DNA of 60,151 nucleotides from an uncultured Eubacteriales bacterium (GTDB lineage Bacteria; Bacillota; Clostridia; Christensenellales; CAG-138). The notes under the pieces were generated by a model. That model searched no databases, was not told the DNA's origin, and saw only the letters and a program-made list of their open reading frames with translations. The stretch covers positions 1 to 60,151 of the forward strand of contig UQRU01000004.1 in NCBI GenBank assembly GCA_900543475.1. Reading direction: 5' to 3'. This document shows positions 59,035 to 60,151 of the stretch, in pieces (the stretch's first letter is position 1; every line of letters starts with the position of its first letter). The translations under genes were made by a program, and so were the position numbers.

Positions 59035-59100
59035 GGGACGCTGTGAGAACATCCAAGGAAGAGAGGGGGCGCAGGTCCCAGCCCTATGGCCGCTATGGGC

Positions 59101-59829
59101 CTACCCCAACGCTGCCAGGGCTTGTTGGTAGGCTGTCTGGGCGGCTTGCAGCTCCTGGGACCGATGGGATTCCACCTGCTGAAGCTGGAGTTGAACCGAT
59201 TGGATCTCCTGCTGGATCTCGGCAGCATATTCCGGGTTGGCCGCCAGGCTTGCCTCCATGCTGGATAACATGCTCTGTAGGTCGGCGGCTTTGCTGTCAT
59301 ATTTGCGTTGGATAGCTCCCACTTCCTGCTCGTAAGCAGCCGTTAGCAATTCCCGCTCTAAGTCGGTTTCCAGGGAGGGGTCGGGGGCCGGCGTCGGGGT
59401 ACTGATGGGTGTGGATGTTGGGACGGGAGGAGTAGGGACAGGGGTCTTTACTGGCGCAGGCGTTGGCGTGGGAAAAAGAGTTGGCGTGGGAATCGGTGAA
59501 GGCGTCATAATTGGGAAGAGGGAAGGCGTAGGAAACTGCATTTGGATTAAGGGATTGACTGTTTCCACCGGCGTTTCTTCTTCCGTATCCTGGGCGGCAG
59601 AGGAGCCAACCTCGGCAGGAAACGCAGGCGCATAATTGCCATTATAGGGGTAAGCAGGGTCGGCGCCCCGGATAGCTGGGGATTGTGAAGGCACATAGGG
59701 TACAGGGGTGGCTCCCTCCTGCACATATACGATCTCTACAATCGTGGGGTCCTGTTGGCAGCCTATAAACCAACAGCAAACAAAACAAAGGGCCAGCAAG
59801 CAAATTGTTTGTCTGAAAACGTATTTCAT
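59101..59829 (-). CDS. Lipoprotein with Thr/Pro-rich stalk and coiled-coil domain
   Basis: A 242-residue lipoprotein of unknown function. The signal peptide ends in the lipobox FIGC (Cys about residue 24). Residues 30-150 are a low-complexity stalk rich in Pro and Thr, including TPTPAPVKTPVPTPP and similar repeats. Residues 155-242 form a strong coiled coil with many Gln, Glu and Ala (IQRKYDSKAADLQSMLSSME, IQQEIQSVQLQLQQVE). It may space a coiled-coil head away from the membrane through the wall. AGAAAGG lies about 10 bases before the ATG. Convergent with argF across the homopolymer block. Confidence 0.75.
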   Translation of the reverse strand: MKYVFRQTICLLALCFVCCWFIGCQQDPTIVEIVYVQEGATPVPYVPSQSPAIRGADPAYPYNGNYAPAFPAEVGSSAAQDTEEETPVETVNPLIQMQFPTPSLFPIMTPSPIPTPTLFPTPTPAPVKTPVPTPPVPTSTPISTPTPAPDPSLETDLERELLTAAYEQEVGAIQRKYDSKAADLQSMLSSMEASLAANPEYAAEIQQEIQSVQLQLQQVESHRSQELQAAQTAYQQALAALG

Positions 59830-60053
59830 TGGAGAGAACCTTTCTGAACATACAGATAACCGGAGAAAAGGAGGATCAGGTGGGGAGAAGAAAATTTATC
59901 TCTAGAATTTAACATATTTTATCATTATAGAATAAAAATAGCAATGGGATTTTCAAAATAAAAAACAATCAACGGATGTTTGAACACTTTTTTCCATAAA
60001 AGCCGGCTAGGGATGGGGAATTCTTGCCCTGTGGGACGCCTTGGAACGAAAAA

Positions 60054-60112
60054 GGGCCGGCGCAAAGCCGGCCCGCAGGCTGTCGAAAAAGTGGCTTGCG
60101 CCACTTTTTCGA
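60054..60112. terminator. Two adjacent hairpins near the window end
   Basis: GGGCCGGC/GCCGGCCC (60054-60061, 60067-60074) and TCGAAAAAGTGGC/GCCACTTTTTCGA (60083-60095, 60100-60112). The second shares the core AAAAAGTGGC/GCCACTTTTT with the terminator at 20064-20107 and probably ends transcripts in both directions. The remaining sequence from 59830 to 60151 shows no gene. Confidence 0.65.
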
Positions 60113-60151
60113 GGTGTTCATAGCTCCCTTGCGCCTACGGCGCGGCCAGGG

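Noticed and set aside
58815..59315. Poly-Gly/Pro frames across the homopolymer block
   Set aside because: They are made of runs of G and C that are almost certainly sequencing or assembly artefacts.

Overview
The window looks like a chromosomal segment of a GC-rich Gram-positive anaerobe of the Bacillota, most likely class Clostridia and plausibly a gut-type lineage such as Christensenellales or Oscillospirales. The reasons are: many lipoproteins with Thr/Pro-rich linkers and no outer-membrane genes; rubrerythrin; a YedF/DUF3343 pair; an ApbE/FMN-binding/NusG-II/Gx set; the order infC-rpmI-rplT-SpoU methylase; mreBCD-mrdA; and strong TTGACA-N17-TATAAT promoters with GGAGG ribosome sites. No tRNA, rRNA, CRISPR array, transposase or phage gene was seen. 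This placement is inferred from gene content only.

Layout. 0.2-2.2 kb: two CobW-family GTPases, one His-rich and one fused to a YcgQ/DUF1980-like C-terminus. 2.4-8.1 kb: rRNA methylase, SdpI-like and PAP2-like membrane proteins, Ogt, rubrerythrin, a MATE pump. 8.2-13.4 kb: a complete branched-chain amino-acid ABC operon livJHMGF (minus strand) preceded by a small membrane-protein gene. 13.7-18.7 kb: apbE-MATE, then a zinc/cadmium-type efflux operon (ArsR regulator, HMA chaperone, P1B ATPase) with a clear operator. 19-22.7 kb: phosphofructokinase, divergent yedF/DUF3343, and NusG-II/Gx-transporter/FMN-binding genes. 23-31.2 kb: pgsA, PrsA-like foldase, AlaX-like editing protein, M14 peptidase, translation operon infC-rpmI-rplT with a non-AUG infC start, SpoU methylase, LysE, Maf. 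31.2-38.1 kb: cell-shape genes mreB, mreC, mreD, mrdA, then lgt. 38.2-50.7 kb: pncB, lipoproteins, a SPOR protein, an Xre/membrane pair, RNase P RNA with a zinc-ribbon protein, Nif3-like protein and TrmK upstream of it, GH2 glycosidase, M23 peptidase, two-subunit fumarase. 50.9-58.7 kb: a complete arginine operon argG-H-C-J-B-D-F. 59.1-59.8 kb: a coiled-coil lipoprotein.

The most unusual signal is not a protein. Two convergent intergenic gaps (42380-42503 and 47827-47980) hold extremely GC-rich elements with the same nested palindromic layout: a 24-29 bp outer stem enclosing three perfect hairpins, leaving almost no unpaired base. The homopolymeric G/C runs at 58.8-59.0 kb sit in a third convergent gap and begin with the same outer-arm core. 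They look like a third copy ruined by sequencing or assembly, and the runs at 1-120 may be a fourth. A candidate rod-shaped non-coding RNA lies between maf and mreB (about 31250-31560, minus strand), and a second unexplained GC-rich block lies between the FMN-binding gene and pgsA.

Functionally the window combines cell-envelope growth (MreBCD, PBP2, Lgt, SPOR, M23), metal handling (CobW pair, Zn efflux), oxidative defence (rubrerythrin), flavin-based extracytoplasmic redox (ApbE, FMN-binding protein), amino-acid uptake and arginine synthesis. The fumarate released by argininosuccinate lyase can be consumed by the fumarase encoded divergently from argG.
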